DNA of 64,000 bases from SZUA-430 sp964646885 (GTDB lineage: Bacteria > Pseudomonadota > Alphaproteobacteria > Micropepsales > Micropepsaceae), in contig CAZYFM010000002.1 in NCBI GenBank assembly GCA_964646885.1, positions 32,631-96,630 of the forward strand, read 5' to 3'. The position numbers and the translations under genes are program-made. The notes under the pieces were generated by a model. The model was not told the origin of the DNA and made no database searches. It saw nothing but the letters and a program-made list of their open reading frames with translations. Shown piece by piece: positions 16,585 through 24,265 of the stretch; position 1 is the stretch's first letter, and each line of letters begins with the position of its first letter.

Positions 16585-17646
16585 ATGTCGAGAGAAGGCA
16601 AGATACTCATCTACGGTGCGACCGGGTATACCGGAAAACTGACTGCGCGCACAGCCAAAACGCAGGGACTTTCGCCAATTCTCGCGGGTCGCAGCGAGGA
16701 AAAAGTCCGGGAAATCGCCACTGAACTGGGACTTGAATGGCGCGCGTTCTCGTTGTCGGACACAGCCAAGCTCGAATCAGCTCTGTCGGAAGTCGCCGTG
16801 GTCCTCCATATCGCAGGCCCCTTTTCGGCGACATCGAGGCTGATGGCAGACGCCTGCCTGCGTACCAACACCCACTATCTCGACATTACCGGCGAAATAG
16901 ATGTTTTCGAGTCCCTCGCAGCAAGGGATGCGGAAGCGAAGCTCGCGGGTGTGATGCTGCTTCCCGGCGTGGGATTCGATGTTGTGCCATCCGATTGTCT
17001 CGCGGCGCACATGAAGCGCCGGATGCCCGATGCTCAGGACCTGAAGCTCTATATCGGTGGCTTGGGTAACGTCTCGCGCGGCACGGCAAAGACGATGGTC
17101 GAAGGCGTAGCCCAGGGCACGAGGGTCCGACGAGGAGGAAGCATCGAGGTCCTGGAAGGCGCACACGAGGATCACTGCGACTTCGGAAGCGGACTCAAAC
17201 CAACATTTGCCGTCAGCTGGGGAGATGTGTCCACGGCCTGGCACTCCACGAAGATCCCGAACATCGAGGTTCATTTCGAGGCCATTCCCCAACTCAAGCG
17301 CATGGCGAAGATGCCGGCCATGATCAAGGCGTTCCTGGGCCTCTCTTTCATGCAGAACTACCTCAAGAGGCAGATCGACCGGCAACCGGAGGGCCCCACG
17401 GATGAGCAAAGGAAGAACGGCCACGCCATCCTGATTGGCGTCGCCCGCAATGACCGCAATGAAGTGATGAAGTCCCGGCTCCGCACACCGGAAGGCTATA
17501 CGCTGACAGCCCTGACAGGACTGTCCATCGCGCGGCGCGTCGCGAATGGCGAATTCAAGCCTGGCTTCCAGACGCCCAGCAGCGCATTCGGAGCCGACTT
17601 CATTCTCCAGTTTGAAAGCGTGTCGAGAGACGACCTGAACGCGTGA
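16585..17646 (+). CDS. Saccharopine-dehydrogenase-like NAD(P)-binding reductase
   Basis: 353 residues. A Rossmann fold begins at once: ILIYGATGYTGKLTA, with GATGYTG at residues 11-17. The DITGEIDVFE and LPGVGFDVVPSDC motifs place it in the Sacchrp_dh_NADP group (COG3268), which also holds mycobacterial trans-acting enoyl reductases. A hydrophobic region near residues 235-255 may contact a lipid substrate or membrane. True lysine-pathway saccharopine dehydrogenase is unlikely. ATG 16585 follows a GAAAGGAAA stretch with good spacing. The gene stands alone and converges on the LuxR-type regulator. The substrate is unknown; a fatty-acyl or isoprenoid double bond is possible. Confidence 0.8.
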   Translation: MSREGKILIYGATGYTGKLTARTAKTQGLSPILAGRSEEKVREIATELGLEWRAFSLSDTAKLESALSEVAVVLHIAGPFSATSRLMADACLRTNTHYLDITGEIDVFESLAARDAEAKLAGVMLLPGVGFDVVPSDCLAAHMKRRMPDAQDLKLYIGGLGNVSRGTAKTMVEGVAQGTRVRRGGSIEVLEGAHEDHCDFGSGLKPTFAVSWGDVSTAWHSTKIPNIEVHFEAIPQLKRMAKMPAMIKAFLGLSFMQNYLKRQIDRQPEGPTDEQRKNGHAILIGVARNDRNEVMKSRLRTPEGYTLTALTGLSIARRVANGEFKPGFQTPSSAFGADFILQFESVSRDDLNA

Positions 17647-17649
17647 GGA

Positions 17650-18339
17650 TCAGCGGCTCCTGAAGCCGCTGCCATTCCCGTTCGTGAGGCCATGCTGCAC
17701 GGCCCAGATCGCAACTTGCGTGCGGTTGGATGCACCAAGCTTCCTGAGCACCGTCTTGATGTGCACCTTGACGGTCGCTTCGGTGATCGAAAGCTCCTTC
17801 GCAATCAGCTTGTTCGTGTGTCCGTCCGCAAGGCTGCGGATGATGTCCAGCTCGCGCTGCGACAGGGCCACATCGCCGACGCGCACGCGCTCAATCGGAC
17901 TGGAAGTCTGATGGCCCTGCAGCGCCCCGAGGAAGTTGGTGAGGATGCTTGGGAACACCTTTTCTCCCAGGAGCACCAGCTTCAGCGACTCCACCAGCGC
18001 TTCCGGCGCGATGCTCTTCAGAACGAACCCGTCGGCACCTGCCCCGAACACCTCGGCGAGATATGCGAGTTCGGCCGCCTCCGACAGGACGACGACCTTG
18101 GACTTTGGAAGAAGCGACTTGAGCCGCTGAACGCCCGCTCCGCCAAATCCATAGTCTGCAACAACAAGGTTGGCGACTTCACCCTTCGATGCGAGTTGTG
18201 CAGCGTCGTCGATCGTCGCCGCTTCGAACACAACGCGGAACCCCTTTCCGTCGAGCTGCGCACGAAGGCCGGCGCGCATCAACGGTTGGGAATCCAGAAG
18301 CCAGATAACTGCGTTGTCCACCAATGCCCCCAGTATCAT
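17650..18339 (-). CDS. LuxR-type response regulator with degenerate receiver
   Basis: 229 residues from ATG 18339. GTG 18321, with a G-rich stretch ahead of it, is an alternative. Residues 10-125 form a receiver domain with D62 in VVADYGFGG at the phosphorylation position, Ser in VVLSEA and Lys in GFVLKS. The acidic pair is reduced to one Asp (LLDSQP), and the usual MPxxxG after the phospho-Asp is missing. Residues about 160-220 are a NarL/FixJ helix-turn-helix (LSQRELDIIRSLADGHTNK... ATVKVHIKTVLRKLGASNR). No histidine kinase is adjacent. It may respond to an orphan kinase or work without phosphorylation. Confidence 0.85.
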   Translation of the reverse strand: MILGALVDNAVIWLLDSQPLMRAGLRAQLDGKGFRVVFEAATIDDAAQLASKGEVANLVVADYGFGGAGVQRLKSLLPKSKVVVLSEAAELAYLAEVFGAGADGFVLKSIAPEALVESLKLVLLGEKVFPSILTNFLGALQGHQTSSPIERVRVGDVALSQRELDIIRSLADGHTNKLIAKELSITEATVKVHIKTVLRKLGASNRTQVAIWAVQHGLTNGNGSGFRSR

Positions 18340-18558
18340 TGTGACAGTATGAAAGGACACGTTTCCCAACACCCATTTGGGGAACGGTCCGCATACTCAT
18401 TTAGTATGAGAAAAAAACCGGCGCGACTATACGAAATGAGTGCCCAACTGGAAATCCGGTGTCATCTGAACAGTCCGCAATGATTCCGTCCGGACAACAA
18501 TGTCGCGCCCTTCGAATGTGCTTAACCAAGACGGCCCAGTGTTTCCGTCATCGCGAAC

Positions 18559-19416
18559 TCAAAGTACTTCGATGAACCGTCGAATGTCGCCAAACACCCG
18601 GTCCGGCTGGTCACGGAATGGGCCGTGCCCGCAGCCTTCATACTTCAGCATTCGACCAATCCCTGGTTGCAGCGACGCGATGATTTCATCGGACAGATGG
18701 GGCGGCGTGATCGGATCCTCCATTCCGCACAGGACGAGTACGGGGCATGGGATGCGTCGCAGTTCCGGCCGGAAGTCCATCCGCCGGATTTCACGTCCGG
18801 GCAAGGAAAAGTGTCGAAACACTTCACGACGCATGATCGCTCGCGAGCGCGAAGCTTGCCCATCAGCAGGTTGCGTTGTGTTGTACAGCGGCATGCATTC
18901 TTTCAGGTAAACATCAAAGGTGGCGTCGTCGCCCTGTTCCCAGAAGCGGCGCGCAGTTTCCAGCGCAGACGCGCCGCCCTTGCGCAGGAACAGCGCGTAG
19001 CTGGATTCGAAATCCATCCGTGCAGCCGTGCTGGACAGAATGATGGCGCGAGCATGGTGCGGATGTCGCGTCGCATAGGACTGCGCGACCATGCCGCCAA
19101 ACGACTGCCCCAGTACGATCGGTCGTTCGATACCGAGCGCCGCACAGATGCCAACGATGTCGTCACCCCATCGCGCCAGCGTCCAGCCTGTGGGATCGCT
19201 GGGCACGCTTCGACCGTTACCGCGATGGTCGATGTAAATCACCTGCGCCACATCGGACAGCGCATCGAACCCGGGACGAAGCCCTGAATGATCGAAGCCC
19301 GGGCCGCCATGCAACACCAGCAGCGTCGGCTTTTCCTTCATGCCGGCCTGATCGGGCACCAGCTTGGCGCCGACCACGTCAAAGAAGATGCGCTGCCCGT
19401 CGATGCTGACAAACAT
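18559..19416 (-). CDS. Alpha/beta hydrolase, proline-iminopeptidase-like
   Basis: 285 residues. The oxyanion motif HGGPG follows LLVL near residue 36. The nucleophile elbow is GQSFGG, the acid is probably D in GMEDPITPP, and the His lies in GCGHGPF. The HGGPG plus GQSxGG combination is that of the S33 (prolyl aminopeptidase) group. However, many members hydrolyse esters or lactones, so activity is not certain. It begins two bases after the stop of the SCO1-like gene, so the two are co-transcribed. It is cytoplasmic, with no signal peptide. Confidence 0.85.
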   Translation of the reverse strand: MFVSIDGQRIFFDVVGAKLVPDQAGMKEKPTLLVLHGGPGFDHSGLRPGFDALSDVAQVIYIDHRGNGRSVPSDPTGWTLARWGDDIVGICAALGIERPIVLGQSFGGMVAQSYATRHPHHARAIILSSTAARMDFESSYALFLRKGGASALETARRFWEQGDDATFDVYLKECMPLYNTTQPADGQASRSRAIMRREVFRHFSLPGREIRRMDFRPELRRIPCPVLVLCGMEDPITPPHLSDEIIASLQPGIGRMLKYEGCGHGPFRDQPDRVFGDIRRFIEVL

Positions 19417-19418
19417 GC

Positions 19419-20033
19419 CTAGCGATATCCTTCACTCACCACGCGCTTCAGCTTCATGAGGGCCACGTCCGGATTCTCGTCATAGGCAATGGTTCCGAAG
19501 AATTGCCCGTTGCTGTCCAGCAAGACGATCAGGGCGCTGTGGTCAACGGAGTACGAAGCTCCACCGGTGTCGACCTTGGCATAGTAGATCCCCAGGGACT
19601 TGGTCAGGAGATCAAGCTGGGACTTCTCGCCGGAGAGCCCGCGTATGCGACTGTCAAAACTCGAGAGATAGGCCTTGATGACCTCAGTCGTATCGCGTTC
19701 GGGATCGACGCTGACGAAAACAACATTCAGCCGGTCGGCATCGGCGCCCAGCTTGCTCATGTGAGCGGTCATCGAGGCCAGCATCGTGGGGCACACATCC
19801 GGACAGAATGTGAAGCCAAAAAAGAGCGCAGACGGCTTCCCAAGCAGATCCGGCTTTCCGAAGGGGCGCCCGTTCTGGTCAGTCAGCCTGAAATCCGCAA
19901 CCACCGGCCCGCCGCTGGCCGTGGAAGCAGGAACGCCGCTTTTGGGCGACCTTCCGCCCACATAGGCGAGCAAGGCGAGAAGCACCACAATCGTAGCCAA
20001 CAAGATCAGCGGATAGCGGGACTTGAAAGGCAT
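19419..20033 (-). CDS. SCO1/SenC-family copper chaperone
   Basis: 204 residues with an N-terminal membrane anchor (about 8-25, PLILLATIVVLLALLAYV) and a thioredoxin-fold domain on the periplasmic side. Copper ligands are C77 and C81 in FCPDVCP and the distal His in YSVDHSALI. SCO proteins load or reduce the CuA site of cytochrome c oxidase; no oxidase genes are in this window. A Cys-free hydrophilic linker, about residues 28-44, joins anchor and domain. It is the first gene of a pair with the S33-like hydrolase and divergent from the Nudix gene. Confidence 0.9.
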   Translation of the reverse strand: MPFKSRYPLILLATIVVLLALLAYVGGRSPKSGVPASTASGGPVVADFRLTDQNGRPFGKPDLLGKPSALFFGFTFCPDVCPTMLASMTAHMSKLGADADRLNVVFVSVDPERDTTEVIKAYLSSFDSRIRGLSGEKSQLDLLTKSLGIYYAKVDTGGASYSVDHSALIVLLDSNGQFFGTIAYDENPDVALMKLKRVVSEGYR

Positions 20034-20119
20034 TCAAGCATCCTGATGTTTCCGGCGAGGACTTCTGGTAGACCCGGGGATCACTGTCAAGCACCACCAG
20101 ATGGACGCGCGTAGGCCCC

Positions 20120-20563
20120 ATGACAAAGGACTTGCCACCTTCACCAGCACTCTCGGTTGACGCCGTCCTCTTTGACCCGGCCGGGCGATTGCTGCTGATC
20201 CGCAGGAAGTATCCGCCCTTCCAGGGACAATTCGCCCTGCCTGGAGGCTTCGTCGACTATGGAGAAACCGTCGAAGCGGCCGTGATGCGGGAACTGCTGG
20301 AGGAAACCGGTGTAAGCACGGGCATCCAGCGCCTTGTTGGTGTTTACTCCGCACCCGACCGCGATCCGCGAAGGCATAACGTTTCCGTGGCTTTCCTCAT
20401 GCAGCCCAGCGGACAAACACCACAGGGTGGAGACGACGCAGCCTCCGCGGCGTATGTCGCCAACTGGCGCGACGCCGACCTGGCATTTGATCATCGAAGG
20501 ATCGTTGAAGACGGCTGGAAACTTTGGTCAGCCATGAACGCGTCATCTGCGACCACACTCTGA
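20120..20563 (+). CDS. Nudix hydrolase
   Basis: 147 residues. ATG 20120 sits after a purine-poor leader, so the ribosome site is weak. The Nudix box GGFVDYGE...RELLEETG (GX5EX7REUXEEXG) is complete near residues 40-63. The LPGGFVDYGET pattern and length fit the ADP-ribose pyrophosphatase branch. The Asp/Glu ligands for Mg2+ are intact. It probably hydrolyses a nucleoside diphosphate linked to X. The MFS gene follows 101 bases later on the same strand, but no functional link is evident. Confidence 0.87.
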   Translation: MTKDLPPSPALSVDAVLFDPAGRLLLIRRKYPPFQGQFALPGGFVDYGETVEAAVMRELLEETGVSTGIQRLVGVYSAPDRDPRRHNVSVAFLMQPSGQTPQGGDDAASAAYVANWRDADLAFDHRRIVEDGWKLWSAMNASSATTL

Positions 20564-20664
20564 TGGTCGTGGCCGAAGTCCTTGGCAGCAGGCTCCCGTC
20601 TGCATTCGCCTGTAGTGCACAAAGTCGCTAGAAGACAACACCTGATCTCTTCCGGAAAACTCAC

Positions 20665-21918
20665 ATGAGCGTTGAAGCGTCCAGCAAGTCGGGTTCTCCC
20701 GGAGGAGCCGCGGTCATTTTCATCTTCGTGACACTCGTTCTGGATGTTCTGGCCATGGGAATCATCATTCCCGTCCTGCCAAAACTCATTGAAGGGTTCA
20801 TGGAAGGCCAGCACGCGGACGCGGTCCGCATGGGAAGCCTGCTCGGCCTGGTGTGGGCCGTCATGCAGTTCATCTTCACCCCCATCCAGGGGGCACTGTC
20901 GGATCGCTTCGGGAGAAGACCGGTACTCCTCGCATCCATGACTGGCCTGGGCATCGACTACGTGATCATGGCGCTTGCCCCCAATCTGACCTGGCTGATC
21001 ATCGGGCGAGCCCTGTCCGGCATCACGGCCGCAAGCTTCAGCACCGCGAATGCATACATTGCCGATGTGACGACGCCGGACAGGCGTGCCGCTGCATTCG
21101 GCATGATGGGCGCCGCATTCGGGATCGGCTTCGTGCTGGGTCCGCTTCTCGGTGGCATTACGGGAAGCATCGACCCGCGACTTCCGTTCTGGATCGCAGC
21201 GGCGCTCAGCCTTCTCAACGCGCTTTACGGCTACTTCATCCTTCCCGAATCCCTGCCCCCGGAGAAGCGAAGCAAGACATTCGCACTCTCAAGGGCGAAC
21301 CCGATCGGGTCACTGGCCTTTCTCGCATCCCATCCGCAGATGTTCGGATTGGCGATGGCGCAGTTCCTCTACATGGTCGCACACAATGTCTACCCAACCA
21401 TCTTCAACTGGTTTGTGACCTACCGATATGAATGGAATGAAATGATGATCAGCTACGCGCTGGCGGCAGTCGGCGTGACGAGCATTATTGTCCAGGGTGG
21501 ACTGACTGGGCCAGTCGTCAAGCGCCTCGGAGAACGTCAGGCGATGATGTTCGGACTGTGTTGCGGCATCATTGGCTTCCTGATTTACGGCTTCGCACCG
21601 ACCGGAGGCTGGATCTGGATTGCCATTCCGATTTCCGCCCTCTGGGCATTCTACGGACCAGCAGCGCAGTCGCTGATGTCACGATGCGTGGATCCGTCGG
21701 AACAGGGACGGCTTCAGGGGGCGCTCGCGAGCATGAACGGCATCGCCTTCATGATAGCGCCTGTGCTGTACCCGCAGCTGTTCGCTTCAGCACTCGACAT
21801 GAAAGAGGCCATGGGAAACCTCCCCGTGCTTGGCGCTCCATTCTTCATGGCCGCAGTTCTCTTGGGAGGTGCGCTCCTGCTTGCGGAGCGGGCGACGAGA
21901 AAGGCCTCAGCCGGCTGA
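20665..21918 (+). CDS. MFS efflux transporter, TetA-like (TCR/Tet group)
   Basis: 417 residues and 12 predicted helices. TM1 has LDVLAMGIIIPVLPKLI, the D-x-x-x-x-G-x-x-P pattern of the Tet drug:H+ antiporters. The loop 2-3 motif is GALSDRFGRRPVLL, and motif C in TM5 is present as GAAFGIGFVLGPLLGG. These are the hallmarks of 12-TM drug antiporters. Many TetA-like proteins in environmental bacteria do not export tetracycline, so the drug spectrum is open. The N-terminal 15 residues are hydrophilic. No adjacent TetR regulator is present. Its end overlaps the convergent PAS gene by 12 bases. Confidence 0.88.
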   Translation: MSVEASSKSGSPGGAAVIFIFVTLVLDVLAMGIIIPVLPKLIEGFMEGQHADAVRMGSLLGLVWAVMQFIFTPIQGALSDRFGRRPVLLASMTGLGIDYVIMALAPNLTWLIIGRALSGITAASFSTANAYIADVTTPDRRAAAFGMMGAAFGIGFVLGPLLGGITGSIDPRLPFWIAAALSLLNALYGYFILPESLPPEKRSKTFALSRANPIGSLAFLASHPQMFGLAMAQFLYMVAHNVYPTIFNWFVTYRYEWNEMMISYALAAVGVTSIIVQGGLTGPVVKRLGERQAMMFGLCCGIIGFLIYGFAPTGGWIWIAIPISALWAFYGPAAQSLMSRCVDPSEQGRLQGALASMNGIAFMIAPVLYPQLFASALDMKEAMGNLPVLGAPFFMAAVLLGGALLLAERATRKASAG

Positions 21919-22440
21919 CGGCGCTCTGAGCTCCAGCCACTCCCAGCTTGTTGCATGGCCGACGACGGCGATGCCGCTGGACGGCGTGCGCAACGGCAGC
22001 ACGAGGAAAACGATGACACCGCGCTGGCTTTTTTCGTCATAGGCAGGAAAACCGGTGTACTCGACCCGCCCATTCGTACCGTCGGCAAACCGAACCGGGG
22101 TGATCTGCCACAGACCACACGGCCGCGTCATCATCAGGAACGTGCTGTCAAAGGCTTCTCCCTTGTAGGCGGGGTCAACCATTTCAAGATAGTCGAGGCC
22201 AACCAGTGGGCCACCCTGCATGAGCGACAGCGCAGCACCTGCATGCGTGAACGTGAGCGTTCGGGTCTTGGCACTCGGATGCACAACGGCCATCCAGCCT
22301 GAAAGGTCCATCAGGCTGTCGGTCTTGATGTCATCGAGTTTGGGCAGAAGTCCTGGAACGGTCGATGACTTTATGATGGACTCAAAGCGGTTGCTCTCGG
22401 GGCTGCGCGCGTGAGGCAGGTTTTGGGTGTCATTCGGCAT
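21907..22440 (-). CDS. PAS-domain (PAS_5-type) protein
   Basis: 177 residues from ATG 22440, with AAGGGCG upstream. ATG 22533 is also in frame, but the added 31 residues look non-coding and would crowd the divergent DUF1801 gene. The central part (LVGLDYLEMVDPAYKGEAFDS, then PCGLWQITPVRF) matches the short PAS_5 proteins common in alphaproteobacteria. These are usually a single PAS domain with no output domain. They probably sense or bind something and act through partners. No cofactor residue can be named. Confidence 0.7.
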   Translation of the reverse strand: MPNDTQNLPHARSPESNRFESIIKSSTVPGLLPKLDDIKTDSLMDLSGWMAVVHPSAKTRTLTFTHAGAALSLMQGGPLVGLDYLEMVDPAYKGEAFDSTFLMMTRPCGLWQITPVRFADGTNGRVEYTGFPAYDEKSQRGVIVFLVLPLRTPSSGIAVVGHATSWEWLELRAPSAG

Positions 22441-22544
22441 GTTCAGAACGCCCTTGCCACTGAAACCATGCCGGCGTTTCGAAGTGGTAAGTCGCCAATC
22501 CGGATGTGCTACACTCTGTTGTCGCAAGGACATGACTGGAACCC

Positions 22545-22967
22545 ATGGCAGAGCCGAAAACCAAACCTTCCAAAGACAGTGTCGCGAAATTCGTGGCGAA
22601 GCAGCCTGAGAACGTTCGGGCCGACACTCTGGCATTGATGGATATGATGGAAGAGCTTTCCGGCGCCCCCCCCATTTTGTGGGGGACGAGCATTATCGGA
22701 TTTGGCAAGTACACTTACGTTTACGCGAGCGGCAGGTCAGGCGACTGGCCGATCATTGGCCTCAGCCCCCGAAAGCAGAACCTCACGCTGTATTTGATGC
22801 CGGGTTTTGAGGGACAGGAAAAACTGCTTGCCAAGCTTGGCAAGCACAAGACGGCCAAATCCTGCCTCTATTTCAAGCGCCTTTCGGACCTGCACATTCC
22901 GACGCTGAAAACCCTCATGAAGAGGTCCATCGCTGAAATGCGCAAAAAGTACCCTGACGCCCGGTAG
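22545..22967 (+). CDS. DUF1801 family protein
   Basis: 140 residues. The pattern ILWGTSIIGFGKYTYVYASGRSGDWPIIGLSPRKQNLTLY, shown here only in parts, is diagnostic of DUF1801 (YdhG-like alpha+beta fold): WGxSIIGFGxY near residues 46-56 and IGLSPRKQNLTLY near 69-81. The function is unknown family-wide. The N-terminus is Lys-rich and the C-terminus ends MRKKYPDAR. It is divergent from the PAS gene and convergent with the GST gene, six bases apart. Confidence 0.85.
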   Translation: MAEPKTKPSKDSVAKFVAKQPENVRADTLALMDMMEELSGAPPILWGTSIIGFGKYTYVYASGRSGDWPIIGLSPRKQNLTLYLMPGFEGQEKLLAKLGKHKTAKSCLYFKRLSDLHIPTLKTLMKRSIAEMRKKYPDAR

Positions 22968-22973
22968 CCTTCC

Positions 22974-23606
22974 TCAGCGCGCGGGAAGGCTCTCGCTGGG
23001 AGCTGGCCTGCAAGCCGCAAAACTTGGCAGTGCTTCGCACCGCTCCGCCAGCGACGCCAGTCTGGGAAACGCAGCATGAGGAAAAAGTTCCGGCAGTCGC
23101 AATGCCAGATACCCAAGCATCGTTCCCGTCATGACGTCGGCCTGTGACAGCCTGCTGCCGACGAGCCAGCGGTCCTGCACCAGCCCTTCAAGATGAGAGA
23201 GGCTGTTCGCGACCTGGGACCTGCACCGGTTGATCCAGGCATCGCTCACGGATGCCTCCGGATGGAAATAGCGCTCGTAGACAATGGCTATCGCCTTGTC
23301 GACGACACCGGACGACACGCCAACCACACGCAGCACTTTCCGGCGCTCCGGCCCCGACCGTGGCAACAGGTTCGCGCCTGCTCCGGCCTTCTCTTCGAGG
23401 AAGTCGACGATGGCATTGCTGTCGATCAACACTTCTCCGTCGTCGAGGATCAGGGAAGGAACGCGCCCCAGCGGATTGATGCGGGCCATTTCGGCGGCGT
23501 CGCTGATGACCGACATCGTGTTGCGCCGGAAAGGCATGCCATAATGGTGCAGCGTTACGGCAACACGGCGCACAAACGGTGAGTCAAACTGCCCGACAAG
23601 GATCAT
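22974..23606 (-). CDS. Glutathione S-transferase family protein
   Basis: 210 residues from ATG 23606; an upstream in-frame start adds a Cys/His-rich stretch not seen in the family. The N-terminal thioredoxin-like domain opens ILVGQFDSPFVRRVAVTLH, with the catalytic-region Ser in DSPFVRR, and continues to the cis-Pro motif GRVPSLIL and the glutathione contact IDSNAIVDFLEE. The all-helical C-terminal domain starts near residue 90. Ser rather than Tyr or Cys near position 9 is typical of many bacterial Beta/Zeta-like GSTs. The substrate is unknown. Confidence 0.88.
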   Translation of the reverse strand: MILVGQFDSPFVRRVAVTLHHYGMPFRRNTMSVISDAAEMARINPLGRVPSLILDDGEVLIDSNAIVDFLEEKAGAGANLLPRSGPERRKVLRVVGVSSGVVDKAIAIVYERYFHPEASVSDAWINRCRSQVANSLSHLEGLVQDRWLVGSRLSQADVMTGTMLGYLALRLPELFPHAAFPRLASLAERCEALPSFAACRPAPSESLPAR

Positions 23607-23689
23607 GGGGCAAGGCCTTTCAATGTGATGGAGGCAGAGTTTAACCCATCGCATCAGGACCGGCGAGGGGCGGCATCTTCCCTCCCATC

Positions 23690-23716
23690 TTGATCGATAC
23701 CCGGGAGGCTTATAAT
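23690..23716 (+). promoter_or_regulatory. Candidate sigma-70 promoter
   Basis: A perfect -10 hexamer TATAAT lies at 23711-23716, with TTGATC at 23690-23695 as a possible -35. The 15-base spacing is shorter than optimal. A transcript from here would have a leader of about 25 bases and a strong GGGGG ribosome site ahead of ATG 23749. Confidence 0.4.
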
Positions 23717-23748
23717 CGCGAATCAGTTGCTTTCAGTGGGGGACCACC

Positions 23749-24204
23749 ATGTCGCGTTACCGCCAGCGCCGCGTCCAGCTCAAGTCATCGTCTCCGACGT
23801 TCGATGTCTTTCCGCTGCTGTCCCTTCCGCTGATCTATTACAACTTTGCGGTCATATTCGTATTTGGCCTTGATCCCGTGCAGGTGAATGCCTGGCTTGC
23901 CGGACCGGCCTTCCAGATCACGATGTTCTCCGGAACGGTGTGGTCCATGACCCAGGCCGACGTGATCATCGCAGCAGGCATGGGATTGCTGTTCATCGAA
24001 ATCCTGAAGTCTGTCGGAGCGCCCATGCTCTCGCTCGTGAACCACGGCATAGCCGTCATGACCCTGCTGGTTTACTCCGTCGAGTTCATGTCGATACCCG
24101 GGTTCACGACATCGACGTTTTTCCTGCTCGGTCTGATGCAGTTGATTGACGTCATCGCGGGCTACACGATCACGATCGTCGCGACGCGCGGGCTATCCCG
24201 CTAA
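23749..24204 (+). CDS. Hypothetical four-helix membrane protein
   Basis: 151 residues. The first 14 are basic (SRYRQRRVQLK), so the N-terminus is cytoplasmic. Four hydrophobic segments lie near residues 22-39, 63-85, 92-109 and 122-142. ATG 23749 is preceded by AGTGGGGGACC. I do not recognise a family and see no catalytic or metal motif. The start TFDVFPLLSLPLIYYN may be a useful search tag. It sits between GST and parC with its own promoter. Confidence 0.72.
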   Translation: MSRYRQRRVQLKSSSPTFDVFPLLSLPLIYYNFAVIFVFGLDPVQVNAWLAGPAFQITMFSGTVWSMTQADVIIAAGMGLLFIEILKSVGAPMLSLVNHGIAVMTLLVYSVEFMSIPGFTTSTFFLLGLMQLIDVIAGYTITIVATRGLSR

Positions 24205-24224
24205 CCGGCATCCCTGACATCCGA

Positions 24225-24253
24225 AACGGAACCGGTCGACCACCGGTTCCGTT
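24225..24253. terminator. Convergent terminator hairpin upstream of parC end
   Basis: A perfect 12-bp stem AACGGAACCGGT / ACCGGTTCCGTT with loop CGACC, placed between the ends of two converging genes (membrane protein and parC). It has no long U-tract on either strand but is the only strong structure in this 61-base gap. Confidence 0.6.
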
Positions 24254-24265
24254 GGAAGTGAAGCC

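Noticed and set aside
16585..17646. Lysine-pathway saccharopine dehydrogenase
   Set aside because: The sequence fits the broader COG3268 reductase group. The genome makes lysine by the DapA route, as dapA is present here.
20665..21918. Calling the TetA-like MFS gene a tetracycline resistance determinant
   Set aside because: The motifs only show a 12-helix drug:H+ antiporter. There is no paired tetR gene and no mobile context.
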